A stretch of 64,000 bases of DNA from Salinarimonas ramus. GTDB lineage: Bacteria; Pseudomonadota; Alphaproteobacteria; Rhizobiales; Beijerinckiaceae. The notes beneath the pieces are model-generated. The model searched no databases. It saw nothing but the letters and a program-made list of their open reading frames with translations, and was not told the DNA's origin. The position numbers and the translations under genes were made by a program. Below, piece after piece: positions 27,487 through 36,490 of this stretch (position 1 is the first letter of the stretch; each line of letters starts with the position of its first letter). The stretch is taken from contig NZ_BMMF01000002.1 of NCBI RefSeq assembly GCF_014645695.1, forward strand, positions 314,292 through 378,291, given 5' to 3'.

Positions 27487-28524
27487 TCAGCCCTCTCCGC
27501 GCGAGACGCTCGCCTGCTCGAACGTCGCCATGTCGGTGTGGCAGGCGCAGGCCGCCTTGATCACGCCGATGGCCATCGCCGCGCCGGAGCCTTCGCCCAG
27601 GCGCATGTTGAGCGCCAGCAGCGGCGTCTTGCCCATGCGCTCGAGCGCCTCGCGATGGGCGCCCTCCGCGGAGAGGTGACCGGCCACGCAATGGTCGAGC
27701 GCGCGCGGATCGAGAGCGTGCAGCACCGCCGCGGCGGCGGAGGCGACGTAGCCGTCGATGACGACGGGCACCCGCTCGGCGCGCGCCGCCAGGATGGCGC
27801 CGGCCATGGCGCAGATCTCGCGCCCGCCGAGGCGCCGCAGCACCTCCAGCGGATCGGACAGCGCTTCCCCGTGCAGCGCCAGGGCCTCCTCGATGACGCG
27901 CACCTTGCGCGCGAGGCCCTCGTCGTCGACGCCCGAGCCGCGGCCCACCCAGCGCGCCGGCTCGCCGCCGTAGAGCGCGCTGTAGATCGCGGCCGCGGAA
28001 GTGGTGTTGCCGATGCCCATCTCGCCGATGCCGAGCAGGTCCGTACCGCCGGCGATCGCCTCCATGCCGAAGGCCATGGTGGCGACGGCGTCCTTCTCGC
28101 TCATGGCGGGCTCGGCGCTGAAATCCTTGGTGGGAATGTCGAGGGCGAGGTCGAAGACCTTGAAGCCGATGCCGTAGGCGGCGCAGATCTGGTTGATGGC
28201 AGCGCCGCCCGCGGCGAAGTTCTCGAGCATCTGCCGGTTCACGACGTCCGGAAAGGCCGAGACGCCGCGCGCCGTGACGCCGTGGGCGCCGGCGAAGACC
28301 GCGACGAGGGGGCGCGCCACGCTGGGCTTGGGCTTCGCCTGCCAGGCGCCGAGCCACTCCGCCAGCCATTCGAGGCGCCCGAGCGAGCCCGCGGGCTTCG
28401 TCAGCTCCGCGTCGCGGGCGCGAACGGCGGCGACCGCCGCCTCGTCGGGCCCGGGCATCGCGGAGAGCAGCGCGCGAATGTCGTCGAAGGGCGAGCCGGA
28501 GGTCGGAGCGGGCGTGTCGGTCAT
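27487..28524 (-). CDS. cobT: nicotinate-nucleotide--dimethylbenzimidazole phosphoribosyltransferase
   Basis: This 345-residue enzyme makes alpha-ribazole phosphate for the lower ligand of cobalamin. Seen motifs are TKPAGSLGRLEWLAEWL, VFAGAHGVTARGVSAFP, FAAGGAAINQI, GIGEMGIGNTTSAAAIYSAL, and LNMRLGEGSGAAMA near the end with the catalytic Glu. Its open frame extends upstream to 28728, but the ATG at 28524 begins where the family begins. It is divergent from cobS across 142 bases. That gap holds no B12-riboswitch-like box that I could find. Confidence 0.95.
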   Translation of the reverse strand: MTDTPAPTSGSPFDDIRALLSAMPGPDEAAVAAVRARDAELTKPAGSLGRLEWLAEWLGAWQAKPKPSVARPLVAVFAGAHGVTARGVSAFPDVVNRQMLENFAAGGAAINQICAAYGIGFKVFDLALDIPTKDFSAEPAMSEKDAVATMAFGMEAIAGGTDLLGIGEMGIGNTTSAAAIYSALYGGEPARWVGRGSGVDDEGLARKVRVIEEALALHGEALSDPLEVLRRLGGREICAMAGAILAARAERVPVVIDGYVASAAAAVLHALDPRALDHCVAGHLSAEGAHREALERMGKTPLLALNMRLGEGSGAAMAIGVIKAACACHTDMATFEQASVSRGEG

Positions 28525-28666
28525 CGAGCGTCTCCAGCAGGTGATCGAGGCGCGAAAGGCGGGGACGACCGCACGCGCCGGGTGAATCGGATCGTGCGCC
28601 GTCCTATAAAGGAGGCGCCCGGGCGGGTGAAGCCGCCCGTTCCGGAAGATTGCGTCTCCCATCGCC

Positions 28667-29506
28667 ATGCACGCACCACGTGACGACCAGAGCGCCCCCG
28701 AGGAGGGGCCGATCAAAGGCGCGATCACCGACGTCGCGCGGGCGCTGCGCTTCTATTCGCGGCTGCCCGTGCCGGCCCTGCCGTGGGAGGCGGACCCGCA
28801 CGCCATGCCCTCTTTCGCACGGATGGCGCGCGTTCTGCCCGTCGCCGGCGCGATCCTCGGCGCGCTCGCGGCATTCGTCGTCGCCGCCACCGCCCTCGCC
28901 GGCCTGCCGCCGCTCGTCGCCGCCACGCTTGGCATCGCCGCTCTCGCCGCGATGACGGGCGCGCTCCACGAGGACGGGCTCGCCGACGTGGCCGACGCCT
29001 TCGCCGGCGGCGCCACCCGCGAGCGCCGGCTCGAGATCATGAAGGACAGCCGGGTCGGCGCCTTCGGCGCGCTGGCGCTGATCCTCGCGGCGATCCTGCG
29101 CGTCGCCGCCCTCGCGGCGCTTCTCGAGGGGGCGGGCATCCTCGGCGCCGCGTGCGCCGTGATCGCCCTTTCCTGCCTTTCGCGCACCGCGACGCTCGTT
29201 CCTCTCGCGCTCGCGAGCCCCGCGCGGCGCGAGGGCGCCTCGGCCAGCGTGGGGCGCCTGCCGATGGCGACGCTGCTCTTTGCGAGCGGGCTCGCGGCGG
29301 CGATCGCGCTCGCCCTCGCCGCGGCGGGCGGGCTGTCCCTCCTCGGCATGGCGGGGGCGCTCCTCGCGGCGGCCCTCTCAGCGATCCTCCTCACCCGCTG
29401 GTCGGTGGCGAAGATCGGCGGCCAGACCGGCGACGTCGCCGGCGCCGCCCAGCAGGTCGCGGAGATCGCCGCCGCCTGCGCCCTCTTGATCGCGCTCGCG
29501 CGCTGA
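28667..29506 (+). CDS. cobS: adenosylcobinamide-GDP ribazoletransferase (cobalamin synthase)
   Basis: This 279-residue inner-membrane enzyme joins adenosylcobinamide-GDP to alpha-ribazole. It has the N-terminal RALRFYSRLPVPALPW, the acidic active-site segment TGALHEDGLADVADAFAGG, then KDSRVGAFGALALILAAIL, and several Ala/Leu-rich membrane helices. The ending GGQTGDVAGAAQQVAEIA is typical. Divergent cobT supplies its substrate route. A GC hairpin at about 28619-28637 lies in the leader. Confidence 0.93.
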   Translation: MHAPRDDQSAPEEGPIKGAITDVARALRFYSRLPVPALPWEADPHAMPSFARMARVLPVAGAILGALAAFVVAATALAGLPPLVAATLGIAALAAMTGALHEDGLADVADAFAGGATRERRLEIMKDSRVGAFGALALILAAILRVAALAALLEGAGILGAACAVIALSCLSRTATLVPLALASPARREGASASVGRLPMATLLFASGLAAAIALALAAAGGLSLLGMAGALLAAALSAILLTRWSVAKIGGQTGDVAGAAQQVAEIAAACALLIALAR

Positions 29507-29520
29507 CGATCTATGCAGCC

Positions 29521-29751
29521 ATGACGACAGCCGCCGCTTCCACCCCCTGCATCAAGGTCTGCCTCATCGACGAGGAGACCGGCCTGTGCGAAGGCTGCGG
29601 GCGCACCCGCGCCGAGATCGCCACCTGGGGCCGCAAGCCGGAGGAGGAACGCCTCGCCATCATGGCCGGCCTGGAGCGGCGCATGCGCATCGCCTTCCTC
29701 GGCGAGGACGCGGACAGCGCTGCGAGCGGCCGATCGGGCGGGGCCGGCTGA
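29521..29751 (+). CDS. DUF1289 family protein
   Basis: This 76-residue protein has the family pattern PCIKVCLIDEETGLCEGCGR followed by TRAEIATW. The four cysteines (PC, VC, LC, GC) form a likely small metal site. The family is widespread in Proteobacteria and of unknown function. It follows cobS by 14 bases and its TGA overlaps the next ATG by one base, so it is in the same transcript as the aspartic protease. Confidence 0.85.
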   Translation: MTTAAASTPCIKVCLIDEETGLCEGCGRTRAEIATWGRKPEEERLAIMAGLERRMRIAFLGEDADSAASGRSGGAG

Positions 29752-30446
29752 TGCCGGGCGCCATCGGCCTCGCGCTCCTCGCCTTCGGCATCGCCGCCCT
29801 CGTGTGGACGCACGGCGAGCGCGAGATCCTGGGCCTCGCCCCCGAGGACTTCGCGCGGCTCACGGCGCTCACCGCCCTCGTCCTGTTCATCTCGGGCTCG
29901 CTGTTCTCGCGCTATCGCGGCCGCTTCGCCGCCTTTGTCGGCCATCTGGTCTCGTGGGTGGTGATCTTCGTCTCGATCATCGCGCTCTACACCCACCGCT
30001 TCGAGCTCGAATCGGTGGCGATGCGGGTGATGGCGGAGCTGCGGCCCGGTAGCGCCGTGACGATCGCGCCGGGCGAGGTGAGCGTGCGGCGCGGCTTCGA
30101 CGGCTCCTTCGTGCTGCGCGGCAGCGCCGAGGGGACGCCCCTCGACTTCATCTTCGACACCGGCGCGAACGTCGTCGTGCTCACCGCCGAGGCGGCCGAG
30201 CGGCTCGGCTATGCCGGCGAGGACCTCTCCTACCGCGTGCCGGTGCTCACCGCGAACGGGCGCACCATGGCCGCCCCCATCGTCCTCGACACCCTCGCCG
30301 TCGGCGACATCGTCGAGAGGCGCGTGCGCGCCCTCGTCGCCCGCCCCGGCGCCCTGCCGCAGAACCTTCTCGGCATGACCTTCCTCGACCGGCTCGAGTC
30401 CTACGAGGTGCGCCGCGACGAGCTGGTGCTGCGGGGGCGGGGGTAG
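29751..30446 (+). CDS. membrane-anchored retropepsin-like aspartic protease (TIGR02281 type)
   Basis: This 231-residue protein has two to three N-terminal membrane segments (about 3-20, 35-53, 62-80) and a C-terminal retroviral-type aspartic protease domain with the active site FIFDTGANVVVLT. A later LPQNLLGMTFLDRL matches the family flap/end motif. Rickettsial homologues (APRc) process surface proteins, but no substrate is known for this branch. It follows DUF1289 in frame-shifted contact (TGATG). Confidence 0.9.
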   Translation: MPGAIGLALLAFGIAALVWTHGEREILGLAPEDFARLTALTALVLFISGSLFSRYRGRFAAFVGHLVSWVVIFVSIIALYTHRFELESVAMRVMAELRPGSAVTIAPGEVSVRRGFDGSFVLRGSAEGTPLDFIFDTGANVVVLTAEAAERLGYAGEDLSYRVPVLTANGRTMAAPIVLDTLAVGDIVERRVRALVARPGALPQNLLGMTFLDRLESYEVRRDELVLRGRG

Positions 30447-30490
30447 AGGGGACCTCGACCAGCAATCGCCATGATATCCCTGAGCCCTTC

Positions 30491-30537
30491 TTGACATCAT
30501 CGATCTCAGGCATAATCTCCGTGGACGGGTTCCGTCC
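30491..30537 (+). promoter_or_regulatory. promoter and operator of the Xre-RES toxin-antitoxin operon
   Basis: TTGACA (30491-30496) is followed after 16 bases by TAATCT (30513-30518). Just downstream, GGACGG (30523-30528) and CCGTCC (30532-30537) form a perfect inverted repeat with a three-base spacer. This layout fits autorepression by the antitoxin encoded 12 bases later. Prediction only. Confidence 0.5.
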
Positions 30538-30549
30538 GACGACGAGGGC

Positions 30550-31191
30550 ATGATGGGCGAGCAGGCGCACTCCTACGCGATCGAGACGCTCGATCTCGCG
30601 CGTGAGGACTCACGGATCCTGCCGGCCGGCCACACGCTGATCGTGCACGCGGACAACGAACGGGATCTCGCTCTCGCGCGTCGTGCGATCCAGGCGCTGG
30701 ACCGTGGCGCCGTTCCCGGGCGTGCAGCCCGCCGTGCGGAGCGAATCGAGCGTCTCGTCGAGGTATTGATTGCCGAGGAGCCGCTTTCCCAGGTCGAGGC
30801 CGACCTAGAAACCGACAACGCCGCTCTGCGCGCGCGCTATCTCGAAACGGTCCCGACGCTCACTGCCGCAGACCTGCATCTAGTGGCCGGCAGCGAAGCG
30901 GCCAATCGGAGCGCGCTGGCTGCGGGCTGGAAGAAGGACGGGCGCGTCTTTGCCGTCTCGCACAAAGGTGTCGACCGGTTTCCCGCTTTCCAGTTTTCCG
31001 ACGGCCGCCCTCGTCCCGAGATCAAGCGCATCTTGCTGGCTCTGCCGCGAGAGCTGACCTCCTGGCAGATCGCTCTGTGGTTCGCATCCGGCAACGGCTG
31101 GCTCGGGGATAGAACACCGCAAGAGAGTCTTTCCGACATCGAAGCGGTCGTTCAGGCCGCCGCACGGATGCGGGAAGCGACGGTCGGGTGA
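30550..31191 (+). CDS. Xre/MbcA/ParS-type antitoxin of a RES toxin-antitoxin pair
   Basis: This 213-residue protein ends with a MbcA/ParS/Xre toxin-binding domain, recognised by WQIALWFASGNGWLGDRTP. The first half contains an acidic and arginine-rich helical region (LARRAIQALDRGAVPG) and is longer than in typical 100-150 residue Xre antitoxins. Its stop overlaps the GTG start of the RES toxin by four bases (GTGA), the usual antitoxin-first order. Consecutive ATGs at 30550 and 30553 could both be used. The base composition is less GC-rich than icd, consistent with mobility. Confidence 0.75.
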   Translation: MMGEQAHSYAIETLDLAREDSRILPAGHTLIVHADNERDLALARRAIQALDRGAVPGRAARRAERIERLVEVLIAEEPLSQVEADLETDNAALRARYLETVPTLTAADLHLVAGSEAANRSALAAGWKKDGRVFAVSHKGVDRFPAFQFSDGRPRPEIKRILLALPRELTSWQIALWFASGNGWLGDRTPQESLSDIEAVVQAAARMREATVG

Positions 31192-31826
31192 ACGGCGAGG
31201 TTCCTGCGCCTCCCGCGGATCTCGCCGCACCCAATACGGTGCGTGTCGCCGCAGAGAGCCGCTTCCACCGCATTCACCTATCGCGCTTCGAGGGGGCATC
31301 TTTCAACCCCTGCCTCGGCCGTCCGACCCGCTTCGCGCCGATCGTCGACCGCGAAGGATGCTGCGTTCCCTCGCTCTATGCTGCGACGACGCTCGAAGCG
31401 GCGATCTTCGAAAGCTTGTTTCACGACATTCCTGCTTCGTCGGGGTTCAGGACGGTTCCGCTCCATGACGCGCGGGATCGTAGCCACACAGAGCTCATGA
31501 CGACACGCACGCTCGTGCTGGCAGAGCTCCGCACGCCCGACCTGGCGAAATGGGGCCTGACGCATCGCGAGCTCGTCTCGGCTCCCGCCAACATGTATGA
31601 AATGACGGCACAGTGGGCGCAGGCGCTTCACTGGCGCTTCACCGACCTCGACGGGCTCCTTTGGACATCGAACCGGTGCGATCCAGCCAGCGCGCTCGTC
31701 TTGTTCGGAGATCGCGCCGCCGACGCCGTCGCGGTCGTCTCGTCACGCCGAGCAGCGGACGACGACAGCTTGCTCTCGGACATGCGCGCAGCAGGCGCGA
31801 GAGCCGGAATCACGCTGACGTTCTGA
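31188..31826 (+). CDS. RES-domain toxin (NAD+ phosphorylase family)
   Basis: This 212-residue protein has the RES pattern: Arg in [13 protein letters not shown], a Glu in [17 protein letters not shown], and a downstream Ser-rich segment. Characterised RES toxins (MbcT, ParT, Res) consume NAD+ and stop growth. The GTG start is inside the antitoxin stop (GTGA), so expression is coupled. An intact frame and preserved core suggest an active toxin, which is inference. Confidence 0.88.
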   Translation: MNGEVPAPPADLAAPNTVRVAAESRFHRIHLSRFEGASFNPCLGRPTRFAPIVDREGCCVPSLYAATTLEAAIFESLFHDIPASSGFRTVPLHDARDRSHTELMTTRTLVLAELRTPDLAKWGLTHRELVSAPANMYEMTAQWAQALHWRFTDLDGLLWTSNRCDPASALVLFGDRAADAVAVVSSRRAADDDSLLSDMRAAGARAGITLTF

Positions 31827-31981
31827 CGAGCGCAGCTCAACGAAAAACCGCCTTTTCGACCCCTCACATACGCCCCCGGCGAAAGCCGGACTTCCCCACG
31901 CGCGCCCTCCGGGCTATGACGCGCGCCGGAAGGGGGACGCGGAGGCGTTCCCATAGGTCACACACCGCGAAAGGTCGCACG

Positions 31982-33199
31982 ATGGCGAAGATCAAGGTCG
32001 CAAACCCGGTGGTGGAGCTCGACGGCGACGAGATGACCCGGATCATCTGGGCCTACATCAAGGACAAGCTCATCCACCCCTATCTCGACATCGACCTGGA
32101 ATATTACGACCTCGGCGTCGAGCATCGCGACGCGACCGACGACCAGGTGACCATCGACGCGGCCAACGCCATCAAGAAGCACGGCGTGGGCGTCAAGTGC
32201 GCCACGATCACCCCCGACGAGCAGCGCGTCGAGGAGTTCGGTCTCAAGCAGATGTGGCGCTCGCCCAACGGCACGATCCGCAACATCCTGGGCGGCGTGA
32301 TCTTCCGCGAGCCGATCATCTGCAAGAACGTGCCGCGTCTCGTGCCCGGCTGGACGCAGCCGATCATCGTCGGCCGCCACGCCTTCGGCGACCAGTACCG
32401 CGCCACCGACTTCAAGGTGCCCGGCAAGGGCCGCATGACCATCAAGTTCGAGGGCGAGGACGGCACCGTCATCGAGAAGGAGGTGTTCCAGTTCCCGGGC
32501 GCCGGCGTCGCGATGGCGATGTACAATCTCGACGAGTCGATCCGCGACTTCGCCCGCGCCTCGATGAATTACGGCCTGAACCGCAAGTACCCGGTCTATC
32601 TGTCCACCAAGAACACCATCCTCAAGGCCTATGACGGGCGCTTCAAGGACCTGTTCCAGGAGGTCTACGAGAACGAGTTCGCCGATAAGTTCAAGGCGGC
32701 CGGGATCACCTACGAGCACCGCCTGATCGACGACATGGTCGCCTCGGCGCTGAAGTGGTCGGGCGGCTACGTCTGGGCCTGCAAGAACTACGACGGCGAC
32801 GTCCAGTCCGACACGGTCGCGCAGGGCTTCGGCTCGCTCGGCCTGATGACCTCCGTGCTGATGACGCCCGACGGCCAGACCGTGGAGGCCGAGGCCGCCC
32901 ACGGCACGGTGACGCGTCACTACCGCGAGCACCAGAAGGGCAAGGAGACCTCGACGAACTCCATCGCCTCGATCTTCGCATGGACGCGGGGCCTCGCCCA
33001 CCGCGCCAAGCTCGACGGCAACGACGCGCTCGCCCGCTTCGCCGACACGCTGGAGAAGGTCTGCATCGACACGGTCGAGGCCGGCCACATGACGAAGGAC
33101 CTCGCCCTCCTCGTGGGCCCGGATCAGCCCTGGCTGACGACGACGGGCTTCCTCGACAAGGTCGACGAGAACCTGAAGAAGGCGATGGCCGCGGGCTGA
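31982..33199 (+). CDS. icd: isocitrate dehydrogenase (NADP+)
   Basis: This 405-residue enzyme oxidises isocitrate to 2-oxoglutarate in the TCA cycle. Seen are [20 protein letters not shown], the substrate segment [17 protein letters not shown]-region equivalents in [16 protein letters not shown], and [17 protein letters not shown]. The sequence is of the homodimeric eukaryote-like type II class common in Alphaproteobacteria. A GAAAGG ribosome site lies upstream and a strong terminator follows at 33226. Confidence 0.97.
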   Translation: MAKIKVANPVVELDGDEMTRIIWAYIKDKLIHPYLDIDLEYYDLGVEHRDATDDQVTIDAANAIKKHGVGVKCATITPDEQRVEEFGLKQMWRSPNGTIRNILGGVIFREPIICKNVPRLVPGWTQPIIVGRHAFGDQYRATDFKVPGKGRMTIKFEGEDGTVIEKEVFQFPGAGVAMAMYNLDESIRDFARASMNYGLNRKYPVYLSTKNTILKAYDGRFKDLFQEVYENEFADKFKAAGITYEHRLIDDMVASALKWSGGYVWACKNYDGDVQSDTVAQGFGSLGLMTSVLMTPDGQTVEAEAAHGTVTRHYREHQKGKETSTNSIASIFAWTRGLAHRAKLDGNDALARFADTLEKVCIDTVEAGHMTKDLALLVGPDQPWLTTTGFLDKVDENLKKAMAAG

Positions 33200-33225
33200 G
33201 CCGCTCGCCCCGTCTGCGTGATCCG

Positions 33226-33259
33226 AAGGCCCGGCCGGAAATCGGCCGGGCCTTTTTTT
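33226..33259 (+). terminator. rho-independent terminator of icd
   Basis: AAGGCCCGGCC (33226-33236) pairs with GGCCGGGCCTT (33244-33254), followed by a run of T. This is the clearest intrinsic terminator in the window. Confidence 0.9.
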
Positions 33260-33449
33260 CGCGCGAGGACCTTTAAATCGACACGATTAGCGCGTATGTC
33301 AAAAGGATCGAGTTTAGGCCGGACGACTTGGCCAGACAGCGCATCACGATGCGCGGCTGACGACCCTTCCTCAAGACATCGATATCCCCATGGGTGGGCG
33401 CCTCGCGGCGTGCGCCCGACTGAAACTGCATGCCTCGAGAGGGAACGTC

Positions 33450-33659
33450 ATGCATACCGGTACCGTGAAGTGGTTCAACGCGACCAAGGGCTTCGGCTTC
33501 ATTCAGCCCGACGAGGGCGGTGCGGACGTGTTCGTCCACATCTCCGCCGTCGAGCGCGCGGGTCTGCGCGGCCTCAACGAGGGCCAGAAGATCTCCTACG
33601 AGATCGTCGCCGACCGCCGCACCGGCAAGTCGGCCGCCGACAAGCTCGCGCTCGCGTGA
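33450..33659 (+). CDS. cspA: cold-shock protein (CspA family)
   Basis: This 69-residue OB-fold RNA/DNA-binding protein has both ribonucleoprotein motifs, KGFGFI (RNP1) and VFVHISAV (RNP2), in the frame [20 protein letters not shown]. It melts RNA structure and supports translation in the cold or in stationary phase. AGAGGG lies before the ATG. The ~190-base stretch between the icd terminator and this start (33260-33449) holds no gene and is long enough for a structured cold-responsive leader, which is typical of csp genes but not shown here. Confidence 0.95.
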   Translation: MHTGTVKWFNATKGFGFIQPDEGGADVFVHISAVERAGLRGLNEGQKISYEIVADRRTGKSAADKLALA

Positions 33660-33717
33660 GCCAGAGCTGATCCGGCCGGGGCCGCTCGCGAGAGCGGCCT
33701 CGGACCTGGAACGCGAA

Positions 33718-33750
33718 AGGGCGCCGGCCGCGAGGCCAGGCGCCCTTTTT
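33718..33750 (+). terminator. intrinsic terminator of the cold-shock gene
   Basis: AGGGCGCC (33718-33725) pairs with GGCGCCCT (33739-33746), followed by T residues, 60 bases after the csp stop and just before the convergent RelE gene end. Confidence 0.8.
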
Positions 33751-33753
33751 CGT

Positions 33754-34065
33754 TCATCGGAGGTCGGCAGGCGATGGTGCAGCGTCATCCACGATCGGCC
33801 AAAGACGCGCGGTGTGGACGATTGCGACGATCCAGACGATATCGCCATCCACCTCGTAGACGAGGCGATAGCTCGGATGAGGTATCGTTTCGCGAGTGCC
33901 GGGCACCCGACCGGCTTGGCCTGAAAACGGATGCGATTTCAAGCGTGATACGGCTCGAGAGAATCTCTGGTCGAGCCGGCGCGCAGCGCGAGGGTTGTGC
34001 TGCGCGATGTGCTCCAGGATGCGAGATCGATCGTCGGTCGCGTCATTCGTCCAGCGGACGATCAA
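33754..34065 (-). CDS. RelE/ParE-family toxin
   Basis: This 103-residue protein matches the RelE/ParE plasmid-stabilisation fold: WTNDATDDRSRILEHIAQHN (helical hairpin), HPFSGQAGRVPGTRET (central loop) and YRLVYEVDGDIVWIVAIVHTAR (beta strands). Family members are ribosome-dependent mRNases (RelE) or gyrase poisons (ParE). Sequence alone does not decide, though HTARLWP favours the ParE side. It overlaps the upstream antitoxin by four bases. GC content is lower than the flanking icd and infA genes. Confidence 0.88.
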   Translation of the reverse strand: MIVRWTNDATDDRSRILEHIAQHNPRAARRLDQRFSRAVSRLKSHPFSGQAGRVPGTRETIPHPSYRLVYEVDGDIVWIVAIVHTARLWPIVDDAAPSPADLR

Positions 34066-34358
34066 GCCGAATCAGCCGCCAAGCGGCGCCTTCTCTCGGC
34101 GAACTCGGCCTCGACGTCCTCGTTGGAGCGCCACCTGCCGGCGTTGATAGAGGCGCGCGAACGTTCGACCTTCGCGCGCAGAAACGCGTCATATTCGGGC
34201 GGAACCTCGTCTCGGCACTTGCGCCGATCATCGACGTAGCTGCGAACGAGCTCACGCAAGATGTCTGCGGGCGGCACGTCCTGAAGCGCCGCCTCGCCGA
34301 GAAAAGCGTCACGGAGATCCGCATCCAGCTGGATCGTCAGCTCTGCCTCGTCCGGCAT
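34062..34358 (-). CDS. antitoxin of the RelE/ParE pair
   Basis: This 98-residue acidic protein opens ELTIQLDADLRDAFLGEAAL, which resembles a ribbon-helix-helix (MetJ/Arc/RelB-like) DNA-binding start, then DVPPADILRELVRSYVDD. The C-terminal SINAGRWRSNEDVEAEFAER is the usual toxin-neutralising segment (GRxxSNEEVEAEFA). It is upstream of and coupled to the toxin gene. The ATG at 34358 follows GGAGG-like GAGGCCGAG. Confidence 0.85.
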   Translation of the reverse strand: MPDEAELTIQLDADLRDAFLGEAALQDVPPADILRELVRSYVDDRRKCRDEVPPEYDAFLRAKVERSRASINAGRWRSNEDVEAEFAERRRRLAADSA

Positions 34359-34422
34359 CTCGGCCTCCTTGCAATTCTCCCCGACGCTAGCTCATGACCG
34401 TCTTCGAGACCAGCCGATACCG

Positions 34423-34704
34423 TCACCGCCGGCGGGGGCCGCCGGGACGCGAGCCGCCGGGGCGCGGGCCCATCGGGCCGCGGTCGTCCTTGTGGCGGAA
34501 CACGAGGCGCCCCTTGTCGAGGTCGTAAGGCGACATCTCGACGGTGACGCGGTCGCCGGCGATGGTCTTGATGCGGAACTTCCGCATCTTGCCGGCGGTG
34601 TAGGCGATCACCTCGTGGCCGTTCTCGAGCTCGACCCGAAACTTCGCGTCGGGGAGAACCTCGGTCACGATGCCCTCGAAGGTGATCAGCTCCTCTTTCG
34701 CCAT
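34423..34704 (-). CDS. infA: translation initiation factor IF-1, C-terminally extended copy
   Basis: This 93-residue protein has the complete IF-1 OB fold: [59 protein letters not shown] and LVFRHK. IF-1 occupies the ribosomal A site during initiation. Typical IF-1 is about 72 residues. Here a ~20-residue Gly/Pro/Arg tail ([20 protein letters not shown]) is added. Divergence from the usual rhizobial sequence and the tail suggest this may be a second copy in the genome. It lies near the cold-shock gene. Confidence 0.93.
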   Translation of the reverse strand: MAKEELITFEGIVTEVLPDAKFRVELENGHEVIAYTAGKMRKFRIKTIAGDRVTVEMSPYDLDKGRLVFRHKDDRGPMGPRPGGSRPGGPRRR

Positions 34705-35001
34705 ACGGTCATCCTTTGATCAGCCAAAACGACCGTAGCGCCCCCGCGGGCGCCGGTCGGAAAAGTCATCTGCGCTTTAAACCCACGGCCGCGCAAGGTC
34801 AAACGCGTCGGGCTTCGCAAGCCCGAGCGGAGAGAGGCGGCCGCGCGCCCGCGGGCGCGCCGTTCGACATCACATATGGGGTGCGGGGAACGTCTGCGCA
34901 ACCCTGCGAGCGGCGGGGCCTCGGAGCGGCTTGATCGAACGCACCAGCATCTGCAATCGTGGGCCGACAATTCGTCGACAAGCACGCGAGGAGAGCGGGT
35001 G

Positions 35002-36393
35002 ATGGGTGATCTGGACCAGGTCCTGGAGAAGAGCCATCGCGCGCGGCTCTTCCCCGTCCTCGCCGAAACCTCGAAGGAGGGCCGCGCGACGTCGATCTAT
35101 CTCGCCTGCCTCGCGAGCGTGAACGAGTTCGGTCGCGTCATGCTGGCGAGCCTGGGCCAGCGCGTCGGCAGCCGAGCGCAGATCGCGGCTTATACGGAGG
35201 TCGCCTTCCCGATGGGCAAGGGCGAGAAGGCGGCCCGGCCCGACGGCCTCGTCGTCCTGCGCGTCGGCGCGCGGCGCTGGACGGCGCTCGTCGAGGCGAA
35301 GGTCGGCAACGCGGATCTCTCGGTCGCGCAGGTGGAGCTCTATTGCGAGGTGGCGCGGCGCTACGGCATCGACGCGGTCGTCACGCTCTCCAACGAGTTC
35401 GCCTCGCTGCCCGCGCACCATCCGCTGGAGATCTCGGCGGCGGCGCGCAAGAAGGTGGAAGTGTACCACTGGTCCTGGATGAACGTGCTCACCCAGGCGA
35501 CGCTCCTCATCGACGGTGCGGGCGTCGAGGACGCCGATCAGGCCTTCATCCTCGCCGAGCTGGTGCGCTTCCTCACGCATCCGAGCACGGGCGTGAAGGG
35601 CTTCGACCGCATGCCGGCGCCGTGGCCGGACCTAGTGGCGAAGGCGCAGGCGGGTGCGCCGATGTCGCCTGCGAGCGAGGCGGTGCGCGAGGTGGTCGGC
35701 GCCTGGCACCAGGAGGTGCGGGACCTGTGCCTCATCCTCAGCCGCCAGCTGACGACGGAGGTCGACCCGCATCTGCCGAGGGCGCAGCGTGCGGACGCGG
35801 AGGCGCGGCTGAGAGCGGACGCGGAGCGGTTGTGCGCCGAGCATTGCCTCGGCGCGAGCCTGCGGGTGCCGGATGCCGCGGCGCCCATCGAGATCCGCGC
35901 CGACCTGCGGGCGCGCGCCATCGTCGTCTCCATGAAGGTGCGTGCGCCGGAGGACCGCAAGAGCAACAAGGCGCGCCTCGGCTGGCTGCTGCGCCAGGTG
36001 GAGGCCAGCGATCCCGCCGGCATCCACGTGCGGCTGCACTATATCGGCCGCGCGCCCTCGCGGCAGGCGAGCCTCGCGGAGGCGCGAACCGACGCGGAGG
36101 AGCTCGCGGGCGGGCGGGACGCGCCCGAGCTCGTCTCGATGGAGATCCTGCTCGTCAGCGATCTCGCGGCGAAGTTCGCCCAGCGCAACAAGTTCATCTC
36201 CGAGCTGGAGGCCGCGGTGCCGAGCTTCTACGAGCGCGTCGGCCAGCACCTGAAGGGCTGGCAGCCCCGCCCGCCGCGCCTGCGCGAGGACCGCACGGAA
36301 CCCGAGAGCGTCAGCGTGGAGGCGTTGGCGGAGGAGAGCGAGGAGGAGGCGTCCGCGACGCAGAACGTCTGGTTCGTTCCCGAGCCCGAATGA
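35002..36393 (+). CDS. PD-(D/E)xK nuclease-like protein of unknown function
   Basis: This 463-residue protein has a restriction-endonuclease-like core in residues ~60-130: Glu66 in YTEVAFP, then RPDGLVVL (D81) and ALVEAKVG (E98, K100), the order E...PD...ExK expected for the fold. VELYCEVARRYGIDAVVTLSN continues the fold. The remaining ~330 residues contain a helical region and a segment on protein-protein scale (RKSNKARLGWLLRQVEASD) that I do not recognise, ending in an acidic tail. The gene is alone: no methyltransferase, helicase or antitoxin is adjacent. GAGGAGAG precedes the ATG at 35002. It could be a defence or repair nuclease. Hypothetical beyond the fold. Confidence 0.8.
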   Translation: MGDLDQVLEKSHRARLFPVLAETSKEGRATSIYLACLASVNEFGRVMLASLGQRVGSRAQIAAYTEVAFPMGKGEKAARPDGLVVLRVGARRWTALVEAKVGNADLSVAQVELYCEVARRYGIDAVVTLSNEFASLPAHHPLEISAAARKKVEVYHWSWMNVLTQATLLIDGAGVEDADQAFILAELVRFLTHPSTGVKGFDRMPAPWPDLVAKAQAGAPMSPASEAVREVVGAWHQEVRDLCLILSRQLTTEVDPHLPRAQRADAEARLRADAERLCAEHCLGASLRVPDAAAPIEIRADLRARAIVVSMKVRAPEDRKSNKARLGWLLRQVEASDPAGIHVRLHYIGRAPSRQASLAEARTDAEELAGGRDAPELVSMEILLVSDLAAKFAQRNKFISELEAAVPSFYERVGQHLKGWQPRPPRLREDRTEPESVSVEALAEESEEEASATQNVWFVPEPE

Positions 36394-36422
36394 GAGAGTG
36401 TGACGACCCTCGAAACGAGAAC

Positions 36423-36447
36423 GGCGGGCCCCTCTCCAGGACCCGCC
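36423..36447. terminator. hairpin between convergent nuclease-like gene and ccoP
   Basis: GGCGGG (36423-36428) and CCCGCC (36442-36447) pair, with partial extension inward, in the 97-base gap between two convergent stops. There is no clear T-run. Confidence 0.45.
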
Positions 36448-36490
36448 GCCTCCATCTACATCGCCGAGGTCACGCGCCTCGGCGCGGCGC

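Noticed and set aside
28525..28666. Possible cobalamin riboswitch between cobT and cobS
   Set aside because: I found no B12-box sequence in this 142-base gap; only a short GC hairpin is present.
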